From the NCBI GenBank assembly GCA_009774215.1, contig VSNH01000063.1, positions 2,491 through 19,330 on the forward strand: a stretch of 16,840 nucleotides of DNA. Reading direction: 5' to 3'. A program made the position numbers and the translations under genes. How positions within the stretch are numbered: position 1 is the stretch's first letter; every line of letters starts with the position of its first letter. The notes below the pieces were generated by a model. It saw only the letters and a list, made by a program, of their open reading frames with translations. It did no database searches and was not told where the DNA came from. Shown here one piece after another: positions 1 to 7,034 of this stretch. The DNA is from Lachnospiraceae bacterium (GTDB lineage Bacteria > Bacillota > Clostridia > Lachnospirales > Lachnospiraceae).

Positions 1-77
1 CTTATGCGAAACTTAGTACTTCTTGGCGTCTCGTCCTATGGCGAGACGTCTTTAGAAGTACTTTTCGCATTTCTCAC
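1..77. repeat. 77-bp palindromic repeat, copy 1 (may extend past window edge)
   Basis: This copy is identical to the copy at 148-224. It folds into a long imperfect hairpin made of three perfect arms: ATGCGAAA (4-11) with TTTCGCAT (63-70), AGTACTTCT (15-23) with AGAAGTACT (54-62), and CGTCTCG (27-33) with CGAGACG (42-48), around an 8-nt loop. That is about 24 paired bases in 67. No transposase is nearby, so it is best described as a REP- or MITE-like intergenic element. Its left boundary is not known because the window begins inside it. The open frame across it is a by-product of the palindrome. Confidence 0.85.
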
Positions 78-120
78 GCTAATCGCTTTGATTTCGCTTT
101 GCGGAATCCCAGGTCTCTGC

Positions 121-149
121 AGAGAATGCCCATATTTTGGGCATTCTCT
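121..149. repeat. Short perfect hairpin between the two repeat copies
   Basis: An 11-bp perfect inverted repeat (AGAGAATGCCC at 121-131, GGGCATTCTCT at 139-149) has a 7-nt AT-rich loop and directly abuts copy 2. The 78-120 stretch before it carries a short imperfect tandem of a CGCTTTG motif. The element is probably composite: a large palindrome, a linker, and this hairpin, with a period of 147 bp. It is not followed by a T-run, so it is not an ordinary intrinsic terminator. Confidence 0.75.
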
Positions 150-224
150 TATGCGAAACTTAGTACTTCTTGGCGTCTCGTCCTATGGCGAGACGTCTTT
201 AGAAGTACTTTTCGCATTTCTCAC
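148..224. repeat. 77-bp palindromic repeat, copy 2, overlapping the mannosidase stop codon
   Basis: This is an exact second copy, 147 bp after the first. It contains the same three nested arms. The last bases (TCAC on plus) include the reverse complement of the TGA stop of the beta-mannosidase, so the element starts exactly at the end of that gene. On the minus strand it would form a very stable hairpin straight after the stop codon and could act as a transcription barrier or protect the mRNA 3' end, although there is no U-run. Confidence 0.85.
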
Positions 225-2869
225 CGTATCTGATACACCGACTTAAGCGTAAACGCCGCCGTGTCTCCCGCAACGATCTCCACCCGCTTTTCCCCGGGAT
301 TCATGTCGAAGAAGTTGTCGGAGAGCTTCACATCCCCATCCACGCCCTCGATCTCCACATTCTTCGCGTAAGCCGCGGCGCTGACAACGAGGGTGTTTCC
401 CTCCCTGCGCCACGACAGTTTAGGGTCATGGAAACGGAAATGCTTGGGTGCGGTAAACAGCGTGGTGTTCTCTGAAACAACCGCTCCGCCCTGCTCAAAG
501 GAATAACTTATGTAAACCTCTAACTCGTCATAATCGGAGAAATCCATTTTTTCAAGCCACAGCCCGGACAGCGGTTCCACGCTGACTTCCCGCGCACCGT
601 CCAGAATCACGCCGCCGTCCGCTTTCCTCAGACTCCATCTCACCGTGCCGTCCACCCGCGCCATCGTTTCATTCGCCACATGCAGTCTCGCGGACTTCTC
701 GATGGGCTCCGGCTGCGCCACGCAGAACGGTCTCTCGGAAAGTTCGCCGACCTCCTCACAGGAAATCATCACCGGCGCAAAAGCCCTCTTCTCCGCATAG
801 TGCAGCGCTTTCCACCGCCCATAGTAGTCAATGCTCGCCCAGGAAGCCACCGGCCAGATATCGTTGAGCTGCCACACCACCGCGCCCATGCATCTGCCCC
901 GGTTCCTGCGGAAATGCTCGATACCGTAGCGGATCGCCTCCGCCTGCAAAAGCTGGGACGCGTACAAAAGCATCTCAAAGTCCGTCGGATACAGATAGGT
1001 CGCAGAGAGATAAGTCATAATCTTGCCGTTTGCCGCCACGTTCCGCTGATGCATCTCCATCACGCGGGAGAAAATATTGCGGTCTTCCGGCGCGGTAAAT
1101 GTTTCCACCGTCTTTAAGCAGGGGAAAGACTGGAAGCCGAACTCGGACATATAGCGGAAATAATAGTTCCGGTAATCCGTAAAGGGCTTATTCCCATGCC
1201 ACACCGCCCAGTAATGGGTATCGCCCCGGTTCTCGTCCCACGGATTGTCATAGTTTCCACCCGACGAGGGCGAGGACGGCCAGTAGAAAGTAACGGGGTC
1301 TTCCACCTCCAAAATCTTCGGAATGATATATTCAAAAATCTTGATATAATCGCACTTCTGCTTGATGGAAGGCTGCCATGCGCCATCCAGCGTCTGGGTC
1401 TCCATCTCGTTGTTGCCACACCACAGCCCCAGACATGCGTGATGGCGGATCCGGCGCACATTGTCCTGAATCTCCGCGCTGATATTGCACTCAAAATCGT
1501 CATCCAGCTCGTAAGACGCGCAGGCAAACATGAAATCCTGCCACACGATCAGCCCCAATTCATCGCAGATATCAAAAAACCAGTCGTCCGGGTAGTAACC
1601 GCCGCCCCAGACGCGGATGCAGTTGTAATGGGCCGCCGCCGCGTCTTCTAAAAGACGGCGGGTGCGCTCCGGTGTAATTCTGGAAAAAATATCGTCTTCG
1701 GGAATGTAGTCCGCGCCCATGGCAAAAATTTTTACGCCATTCACCTCATGGGCAAAACACGCTCCCCACTCGTCCTTTTCCGTATTCACCGTCAGCGTGC
1801 GCAGACCGATTCGACGGCTCCACTGATCGAGCACATTCCCTTCCTCATCCAGCAGCGTCACTTCCGCACGGTAGAGGGGCTGTTCCCCAAAACCGTTTGG
1901 CCACCAGCGTCTGGGATTTTTCACAGTGATGGTATCCCAATCCTTCTCCTCGTCCGCGTATTCCGCTTCTCCCGCACACTCTGCCTGCTCCTCTGACCCG
2001 CGCAATGTCCCGCTCTTCGAGGACTTCTCCGCAACCGGCACGCCGTCCGGGTCATAAAGCGCTACGCGCAGCTCGTTTTCGTTCCCGTAATCGCCTATGC
2101 CGCCAAAAATACGGCATGTGATATCGAATGTTATGTTAACCAAATCCACTGTGCCATCATGCGCATCTCCCTGTTCTTCGCTTTTCGCCAATGCTGAAAC
2201 TGCTCCGTATTCCGCGACCGCACGTGTATCTGCAGCATGTCCCTTCCCGCTCCAGTTTTGATTTATGTAAACTTGCTCAATTCTGGACTTCTTCCCGGAT
2301 AAGACCGACACCTCCCGGAATATCCCCGCATCCGGCAGCCTCGGCCCCCAATCCCAGCCGAACATACAGTGGGCTTTCCGCAGATGGGGAAACCCGCGCA
2401 TGGCGTCCGTGGAACCGCCCGTAAAGACCTTCTGATTCTCCGCCTCAATGTAACGGGTCGGTGAAGCGATCTCCACCCGGAGCGTATTCTCCCCGGCCTG
2501 CGCCGTCCACCCGAGATTAAACTCCCAGACACGGTGCATATTGCCGGTTTCTCCTAAAAGTTTCCCATTAAGGTAGACTTTTGCCAGTGTGTCAATCCCA
2601 TCGAAGCGCAGCAGCAGATAATCCGCTGCAAGCTGTTCCTCCGTCAGCGTAAAATCCGTCTCAAAGACAAAATCATTATCCATCAGAGGCAGCGCATCAA
2701 GTTCGTTCATCCTTTCGTAAGGGTCGGGCATCCATCCCTGATCCAGAAGATTGCCATAGACAGAACCGGGAATCTTCGCGGAAAGTTCCTTCCCATTTAC
2801 TCCGTACACATCCCTTTCCCCGACAATCCACATCCGCCAGTTGTCGCCGTTTAAGATCATTTTCTGCAT
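221..2869 (-). CDS. Glycoside hydrolase family 2 beta-mannosidase
   Basis: This 882-residue protein without a signal peptide is probably a cytoplasmic exo-enzyme releasing beta-linked mannose from imported manno-oligosaccharides. The N-terminal sugar-binding domain (about 1-200) ends with the family signature FGWDWGPRLPDAGIFREV. Immunoglobulin-like strands follow (about 240-360), then a TIM barrel (about 365-690). The general acid/base is predicted as Glu488 in WCGNNEME and the nucleophile as Glu576 in MSEFGFQS. The WWPNGFGEQPLY motif near 322-333 is also typical. It is slightly long for the family because of two acidic linkers (about 208-240 and 282-312). The start is supported by AAAGGAG six bases before ATG. 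It seems to be transcribed alone or as the last gene after the GGDEF gene. Beta-mannosidase is the best fit among GH2 enzymes; the exact substrate is inferred. Confidence 0.93.
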   Translation of the reverse strand: MQKMILNGDNWRMWIVGERDVYGVNGKELSAKIPGSVYGNLLDQGWMPDPYERMNELDALPLMDNDFVFETDFTLTEEQLAADYLLLRFDGIDTLAKVYLNGKLLGETGNMHRVWEFNLGWTAQAGENTLRVEIASPTRYIEAENQKVFTGGSTDAMRGFPHLRKAHCMFGWDWGPRLPDAGIFREVSVLSGKKSRIEQVYINQNWSGKGHAADTRAVAEYGAVSALAKSEEQGDAHDGTVDLVNITFDITCRIFGGIGDYGNENELRVALYDPDGVPVAEKSSKSGTLRGSEEQAECAGEAEYADEEKDWDTITVKNPRRWWPNGFGEQPLYRAEVTLLDEEGNVLDQWSRRIGLRTLTVNTEKDEWGACFAHEVNGVKIFAMGADYIPEDDIFSRITPERTRRLLEDAAAAHYNCIRVWGGGYYPDDWFFDICDELGLIVWQDFMFACASYELDDDFECNISAEIQDNVRRIRHHACLGLWCGNNEMETQTLDGAWQPSIKQKCDYIKIFEYIIPKILEVEDPVTFYWPSSPSSGGNYDNPWDENRGDTHYWAVWHGNKPFTDYRNYYFRYMSEFGFQSFPCLKTVETFTAPEDRNIFSRVMEMHQRNVAANGKIMTYLSATYLYPTDFEMLLYASQLLQAEAIRYGIEHFRRNRGRCMGAVVWQLNDIWPVASWASIDYYGRWKALHYAEKRAFAPVMISCEEVGELSERPFCVAQPEPIEKSARLHVANETMARVDGTVRWSLRKADGGVILDGAREVSVEPLSGLWLEKMDFSDYDELEVYISYSFEQGGAVVSENTTLFTAPKHFRFHDPKLSWRREGNTLVVSAAAYAKNVEIEGVDGDVKLSDNFFDMNPGEKRVEIVAGDTAAFTLKSVYQIR

Positions 2870-2890
2870 TATAATCTCCTTTTATTCGTT

Positions 2891-3147
2891 GGCTGCAGTA
2901 CCGCTCGATTCCGCTTCGCTTCATGTCGCTCGCGGGCTGTCGCCCTATGCAGCCATTCAGACTAAACGTTTCGGTGAGCTAGTGCTCCATTTACCAATTA
3001 ACTATCCTTTTTTGCTTGCCAGCATTCCCTTCTACTGCGTTGTTTTCGGTCAACGATGCCACCGCATCGCCTCCCTCAAACGCCTTGTATAAGGAAATTC
3101 TGGAATTCGCAAAAAGTGTATGCAATTGGAAAATGGCGCACTAGCTC
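2891..3147. other. Structured intergenic element with long inverted repeat
   Basis: The gap between the GGDEF gene and the mannosidase holds two structures. First, GGCTGCA (2891-2897) pairs with TGCAGCC (2948-2954), enclosing a GGGC-TGTC-GCCC hairpin (2934-2945). Second, 24-nt arms at 2976-2999 and 3124-3147 are inverted copies matching at 22 of 24 positions, with a 124-nt interior that carries a CGATGC/GCATCG hairpin (3054-3069). On minus a 32-codon frame (3076-3171, starting MQTKDKRRGELV) and a second frame of about 45 codons without an ATG run through it, but neither has convincing start signals. It resembles a repetitive, RNA-folding intergenic element; its function is unknown. Confidence 0.6.
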
Positions 3148-3178
3148 TCCTCTTCGTTTATCTTTTGTCTGCATACTG

Positions 3179-4939
3179 CTATTGCCTTCGTGCATAGAAC
3201 TCCGCCGGTGCTGTCTGCACGCTCTTAATCTGCTTTTTGTTCTCATACATCCGCACATCCGCCTGCTGATAGACGTCCATCAGCATTTCATCCTCCTGAG
3301 ACGCATCGTAAACCGCGTAGCCGCCCGCAATGCTGATACGGATCTTCTGTTTCGGCACCGCGTTATAACTGTCCATGGCACCCCTGAAAAGCGTCAACAC
3401 CGTCTCACAGCGCCCGGTTACATCCTCACCGACCAGAACCCCGGCAAACTCGTCCCCGCCGATCCGAAAGCAGGCGCCGCCTTCTTTTTCCAGAGCAGTC
3501 TTTACAATATCCGCACACCCCACAATCAGCTCGTCCCCACGCTGGTGCCCAAGGTGATCGTTCACATACTTCAAATCGTTCACGTCAAACATCAAAATGG
3601 CAATCCCTGCCAGTTCTTTCTTCTGGCCCTCCAGCTCCTCAAGGCGCTCCTGAAAAGCCGTCCGATTGCCCACCCCCGTCAGGCCGTCACGGTAAGCGAG
3701 CTGGCTGACAAATTCCGCCTGCATACCGAGTTTTACCGCATTCACCATTCTCTCCAGACTAGCACTGCCGTAGCAGAGAATAAAAATCAGCAGGCCGATG
3801 CGCACAAACATGGCGCTGTCATTGCTATATCCGCGGTAATATCTGGCAATGTCTATGCCTGTGGCAAAACAAATACTCATAAGTCCCACGGATCTTATCG
3901 CCTTATAAACATTTCTCACGCTGCTTGCGCGCACGGCAAAAGCATTTTTCACGATCGAATAAAACAGAAGGGCTGCCGAAACTGCCAGCATGATATGCGT
4001 CAGCGTCAGCGTCTCATGATAATCCATAGTACCCGTAAAATGCAGAATGGTACACAGAGCAAACTCCGCCGCCGACATACCGCAGATAATCGGCACCACC
4101 CATTTTCTCTGAAACCCGAAAGCGGCATCCAGATAGAGCACAAGCGGAATAGGGATCATCATCAGCGAACAGCACGACAGTATCTGCAAAAGCCTGCTGT
4201 CGTCGGTGAAAAACTGCAGCAGATTCGTCTCCGCAAGGCACCAGAGGGCAATGCTTATTGCAAAAAGCCCCAGATACAGCAGTTCATGGTTCTTATCCCT
4301 CTGCATATTGGCCGGAATATCCGCAATCATCAGCAGCAGTCCCGCAAACAGCATAAGCAGACAAGTCGAAAAAGCCACTGTCTTTCCCGTAAAAGTCCCT
4401 ACAATTTCCCCCGCCGCCGAGCCAAGCGCAAGATGATCGATACACGCCCGCGCGCTTTCGTATACCGTCTCAAATCGAATCTCCACCGCCGCGCCCGCAT
4501 CCTCCGCATAGAGCGGGACATAGCTCCATCTGGTGCCGACGGAACGGTTATAGATGCGGCTTTCCCTCTCCCCAGGCTCATAGCGCAGTTCACCGTCCAC
4601 ATAAACCTTGTAGTTGATATTTTTTGAGCGGAAACACAGCGACTTTCCCTCTCCCAGATCTGCAGGCAGCGTGTGGAATACGCTCTGTTCCCGGTAAGGC
4701 TCCACGGAAGGCATTTTTTGCAGATGTTCCATATCCGCCGCGCTGCCGTCCGACAGACACCATCCTTCCTCAAAGACAATATTGCCTTCCGACAACTGAT
4801 CTGCCGGCGACTTTCCCCTGTTATTGACTGCCGCCCAGATAATCATGGCGAGAAAAAATCCCACCATAACCGCGTAAAGCAAATGGTATACGGTATTTCT
4901 TTTTCTTATTTTATTTGTTCTCGTCCCCGATCCCTTCAT
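3179..4939 (-). CDS. Membrane-bound GGDEF diguanylate cyclase with 7TM sensor
   Basis: This 586-residue protein is predicted to make cyclic di-GMP from two GTP at the inner face of the membrane in response to an external cue. Layout: a first membrane helix at about 19-38, an extracytoplasmic domain at about 40-180, roughly seven hydrophobic segments from 185 to 395 (a 7TMR-DISM-like arrangement), and a GGDEF domain from about 415 to 570. The active-site motif is intact (RIGGDEF, 492-498), as are the DGLTGVGNR entry motif (418-426) and the Mg/GTP-binding FDVNDLKYVND segment (451-461). The usual inhibitory RxxD site just before GGDEF is replaced by KEGG, so product feedback may be weak or absent. 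No EAL or HD-GYP partner is in the window. The start has GGAG about 10 bases upstream and its own promoter at 5002-5030. Confidence 0.92.
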   Translation of the reverse strand: MKGSGTRTNKIRKRNTVYHLLYAVMVGFFLAMIIWAAVNNRGKSPADQLSEGNIVFEEGWCLSDGSAADMEHLQKMPSVEPYREQSVFHTLPADLGEGKSLCFRSKNINYKVYVDGELRYEPGERESRIYNRSVGTRWSYVPLYAEDAGAAVEIRFETVYESARACIDHLALGSAAGEIVGTFTGKTVAFSTCLLMLFAGLLLMIADIPANMQRDKNHELLYLGLFAISIALWCLAETNLLQFFTDDSRLLQILSCCSLMMIPIPLVLYLDAAFGFQRKWVVPIICGMSAAEFALCTILHFTGTMDYHETLTLTHIMLAVSAALLFYSIVKNAFAVRASSVRNVYKAIRSVGLMSICFATGIDIARYYRGYSNDSAMFVRIGLLIFILCYGSASLERMVNAVKLGMQAEFVSQLAYRDGLTGVGNRTAFQERLEELEGQKKELAGIAILMFDVNDLKYVNDHLGHQRGDELIVGCADIVKTALEKEGGACFRIGGDEFAGVLVGEDVTGRCETVLTLFRGAMDSYNAVPKQKIRISIAGGYAVYDASQEDEMLMDVYQQADVRMYENKKQIKSVQTAPAEFYARRQ

Positions 4940-5001
4940 CCTGCATCACTCCGTTTTTGAATTTCGGTTTCCGAGTTTTCTTCCGACACATAACGGTTTT
5001 T

Positions 5002-5030
5002 ATTCTATCATATGCGCGTGAGAAATACAA
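5002..5030 (-). promoter_or_regulatory. Sigma-A-type promoter for the GGDEF gene
   Basis: On the minus strand TTGTAT (-35, 5025-5030) and TAGAAT (-10, 5002-5007) are separated by exactly 17 bases, about 60 bases before the GGDEF start codon. It is arranged back to back with the rightward promoter at 5089-5117. Confidence 0.7.
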
Positions 5031-5088
5031 TCGGCGATCTCCTTTCGTCCGATTTGTCCGCCCGATCCGTTTCTGTTCATAAATATCA

Positions 5089-5117
5089 TTGTAAATGACA
5101 GACGCATACCTTATAAT
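5089..5117 (+). promoter_or_regulatory. Sigma-A-type promoter for the small-ORF cluster
   Basis: TTGTAA (-35, 5089-5094) and a perfect TATAAT (-10, 5112-5117) lie 17 bases apart. Transcription is predicted to begin near 5124, about 40 bases before the 57-codon ORF and about 150 before the membrane-protein gene. The run TATAATCTAATATATAAA downstream is AT-rich. Confidence 0.8.
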
Positions 5118-5164
5118 CTAATATATAAACATGATTCAGCTAAACGGAGAGAAGAGATAATTAT

Positions 5165-5338
5165 ATGAATGAATATTTTCCGATAAACCGCTATCACTTT
5201 TCAGATTTGGTGGAATATGTACAAAATTTATATTCATTACAGACACAAAGCAAAAAAAAGGAGAGCGTCACATGTCCCGACAGACAAAACAGCCTGAAAC
5301 GCAAACCAACAGACAGGAAAATCCGAAAAGAAAAATAG
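5165..5338 (+). CDS. 57-codon leader-like ORF overlapping the next gene
   Basis: This short frame begins MNEYFPINRYHFSDLVEYVQ and ends in a very basic tail (KRKPTDRKIRKEK), 57 residues in total. It is the first ATG frame after a strong promoter, preceded by a purine-rich AACGGAGAGAAGAG stretch, which is a weak or distant Shine-Dalgarno. The last 67 bases overlap the following membrane-protein gene in another frame, and that gene's AGGAG lies inside this ORF. It could be a translated leader coupling translation to the next gene, the remnant of a longer protein, or chance. I do not recognise the sequence. Confidence 0.4.
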   Translation: MNEYFPINRYHFSDLVEYVQNLYSLQTQSKKKESVTCPDRQNSLKRKPTDRKIRKEK

Positions 5339-5553
5339 CGCCAAAACAAATTGCCGCGCTCGTCTGCGTCGTCCTTCTGGTGGGCATGTATATCGGCGCG
5401 TTCGTGGTAGCCTGCCTGGATCTTGGCGACTCCGGGCGGCTTTTTGCAGGGTGTCTGGTCGCCACCATCGGAATGCCGATTCTGCTCTGGCTTCTGATTT
5501 GGTCGTTTGATTTAATGAAAAAACGGCGGGACGAAGGAAAGGGGCAGTTCTGA
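5272..5553 (+). CDS. Small two-helix membrane protein of unknown function
   Basis: This 93-residue protein has a charged, Gln/Lys-rich N-terminus (1-24) and two clear hydrophobic helices (about 27-49 and 58-79). It ends in a positively charged cytoplasmic tail (MKKRRDEGKG). The charge pattern suggests both termini inside the cell. AAGGAG sits 8 bases before the ATG, a strong ribosome binding site, so it is very likely expressed from the promoter at 5089-5117. A barstar remnant follows 2 bases after its stop. I do not recognise a family; two-helix proteins like this are often uncharacterised membrane proteins in Firmicutes. Confidence 0.75.
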   Translation: MSRQTKQPETQTNRQENPKRKIAPKQIAALVCVVLLVGMYIGAFVVACLDLGDSGRLFAGCLVATIGMPILLWLLIWSFDLMKKRRDEGKGQF

Positions 5554-5555
5554 CT

Positions 5556-5712
5556 ATGACAACTTTTGTTATAGACGGAAATCATTTTAACGATTTAGAA
5601 GGATTCTATACTGAAATTGATAAAATGCTAACTAAAAATTATCCTGCTCATTTTAGAGATCACACTGAATTGTAATAATTCCGGTCATAACTGCAAGTTA
5701 GAATTATACTGA
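5556..5712 (+). pseudogene. Barstar-family (RNase inhibitor) gene remnant with internal deletion
   Basis: The ATG frame gives MTTFVIDGNHFNDLEGFYTE then IDKMLTK, matching the start of barstar-like proteins (first strand plus first helix). It then leaves frame and stops at 5673-5675. From about 5638 another frame reads LEITLNCNNSGHNCKLELY and stops at 5710-5712. This resembles the barstar C-terminal strand ending in the SGHxCxLxL pattern. Barstars are about 90 residues; only about 27 N-terminal and 24 C-terminal residues are left, so about 40 central residues, including the barnase-binding helix and loop, are gone. It cannot make a working inhibitor. Intact homologues neutralise barnase-type RNases; no such toxin is visible here. 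The rest of the gap to 5778 shows nothing recognisable. The family call comes from recalled family patterns, not a search. Confidence 0.7.
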
Positions 5713-5778
5713 CTTTTCTCACCGGGCGAAACACCATCGTCGAAGTGTATGAAATCCATGCTCATAAATATTGAGAAT

Positions 5779-6603
5779 TTAATGCAGATTTGCTAACGCC
5801 AAGTCCTTCACCACTTCCCCTGCAATGATGAGTCCCGCCACGGAAGGAACGAAAGCGACGCTGCCCGGAATGCTTTTTCGGGGTGTCACTGTCTTTGATG
5901 TTTTCGCTCCGCCGCGGCTTTTGTCCATCGTGCCATCGCCCACAAAATTTTCCACTGCTTTTGTCTCATCCGTGCGCGTCAGATTTTCATCGGAATCAGC
6001 ACACTCCCCCGCTGGAGCAAGCGGCTCCTCCTCCGAATACACCACCTTCAAATGCTCCACATTCCGCTTCTTCAACTCCCTGCGCATCACTCTCGCGAGG
6101 GGGCAAACCTTCGTCTCATAAATATCCGCCACCCGAAAAGCCGTGGCATCCAGCTTGTTGCCCGCCCCCATGCTACTGATAACGGGCACACCCGCATCTT
6201 TCGCGCGCATCACCAGCTCGATCTTCGCCGTCACGGTGTCCACAGCGTCCACCACATAATCGTATTCGCCAAAAGGAAAGCTGTCCGCATTTTCCGGCAG
6301 AAAAAAACAAGGGTAAACCCGCACCTGCGCCTGCGGGTTAATGGAGAGAATCCGCTCCCGCATCACATCCGTTTTCTCCTTTCCAACCGTTTCGCGCGTG
6401 GCGATAATCTGCCGGTTGATATTCGAGACCGCCACCTTGTCCTTGTCAATCAGGTCAAGGGCGCCCACGCCGCTGCGCGCAAGCGCCTCGCACACATAGC
6501 CTCCCACACCGCCCACGCCAAAGACCGCCACCCTGGAGCGGGCGAGCCGGTCCATCGCGTCTGCACCCAAAAGCATTTCCGTCCTGCCAAATTCTTCCCT
6601 CAT
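5779..6603 (-). CDS. tcdA: tRNA threonylcarbamoyladenosine dehydratase (TcdA/CsdL family)
   Basis: This 274-residue E1-like ATP-dependent enzyme converts t6A37 of tRNA to its cyclic form. The nucleotide-binding motif is FGVGGVGGYVCEALARSG (28-45), followed by the conserved SNINRQ (60-65), DAVDTV (119-124) and SSMGAGNKLD (143-152), and the C-terminal PGSVAFVPSVAGLIIAGEV (246-264). An upstream in-frame ATG at 6646-6648 lacks a ribosome binding site, while the ATG at 6601-6603 is preceded by AGAGGGAAC, so I use the latter. An extra, highly charged segment of about 45 residues (198-243) is inserted before the last strand; the family usually has a short linker there. The gene stands alone between two decayed genes. 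A ThiF/MoeB/HesA homologue is the only alternative, and the C-terminal motif argues for TcdA. Confidence 0.92.
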   Translation of the reverse strand: MREEFGRTEMLLGADAMDRLARSRVAVFGVGGVGGYVCEALARSGVGALDLIDKDKVAVSNINRQIIATRETVGKEKTDVMRERILSINPQAQVRVYPCFFLPENADSFPFGEYDYVVDAVDTVTAKIELVMRAKDAGVPVISSMGAGNKLDATAFRVADIYETKVCPLARVMRRELKKRNVEHLKVVYSEEEPLAPAGECADSDENLTRTDETKAVENFVGDGTMDKSRGGAKTSKTVTPRKSIPGSVAFVPSVAGLIIAGEVVKDLALANLH

Positions 6604-6707
6604 AAAGTTCCCTCTTTTCTGTCTAACTGATTGTGAAACGATCAGCATCGGTGACCTGTTTCAACACCCTTTAAAATCACGCAGTTGGTCAAAACTCTAC
6701 CATAATA

Positions 6708-6938
6708 TCAGATATTTTCCTCGCATTTCAGCCTCCGATAAAGTGTCACATACATCGTCACAAAACACGCCAGCCCGATGCCCGTCAGCGCCATGCTGTC
6801 CGCACCCGGCAGATGCCCGATGTAGATGCGGTCAACCACATTATATAAATGCTGCACAAGCTGCGCCAGAATCAGGGGAATGGACTGCGCGACAATATTC
6901 TGCCAGACCTTGCCCTGCGAAAAATCGGTGGATTGCAT
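6708..6938 (-). pseudogene. MATE-family efflux transporter remnant
   Basis: The 76-codon frame starts MQSTDFSQGKVWQNIVAQSI and continues through YNVVDRIYIGHLPGADSMALTGIGLA. This is the typical N-terminus and first helix region of a Na+/drug MATE antiporter, a protein of about 450 residues. After residue 57 it changes to FVTMYVTLYRRLKCEENI, which looks like the end of a last membrane helix plus the basic C-terminal tail. The simplest reading is an in-frame internal deletion that removed about 370 codons and fused both ends. It has no good ribosome binding site and cannot form a transporter. Confidence 0.75.
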
Positions 6939-6987
6939 AAATGATATCTTCTACTGCAAAATAAATACTCGCCATCACTCCTTTTTA

Positions 6988-6996
6988 TGATATAAT
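6988..6996 (+). promoter_or_regulatory. Extended -10 promoter for the flavodiiron gene
   Basis: TGATATAAT is a perfect extended -10 (TGnTATAAT) with no recognisable -35 box 17 bases upstream. The predicted start near 7003 gives a leader of about 30 bases that contains the AAAGGAG ribosome binding site. Confidence 0.65.
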
Positions 6997-7034
6997 CTTC
7001 TGGGAAGAAAATCAAACGAAAAGGAGATACCACC

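Noticed and set aside
1..224. CRISPR array
   Set aside because: There are only two copies, 77 bp long and strongly palindromic, with a structured linker instead of spacers, and no cas genes.
4..246. 80-codon plus-strand frame across the left repeats
   Set aside because: It only translates the two repeat copies and the linker, with the same peptide twice; it has no ribosome binding site and ends antisense inside the mannosidase gene.
3056..4627. 523-codon plus-strand frame opposite the GGDEF gene
   Set aside because: It is the reverse-strand shadow of a gene with clear membrane helices and an intact GGDEF motif; its translation is His/Arg-rich and resembles no domain.
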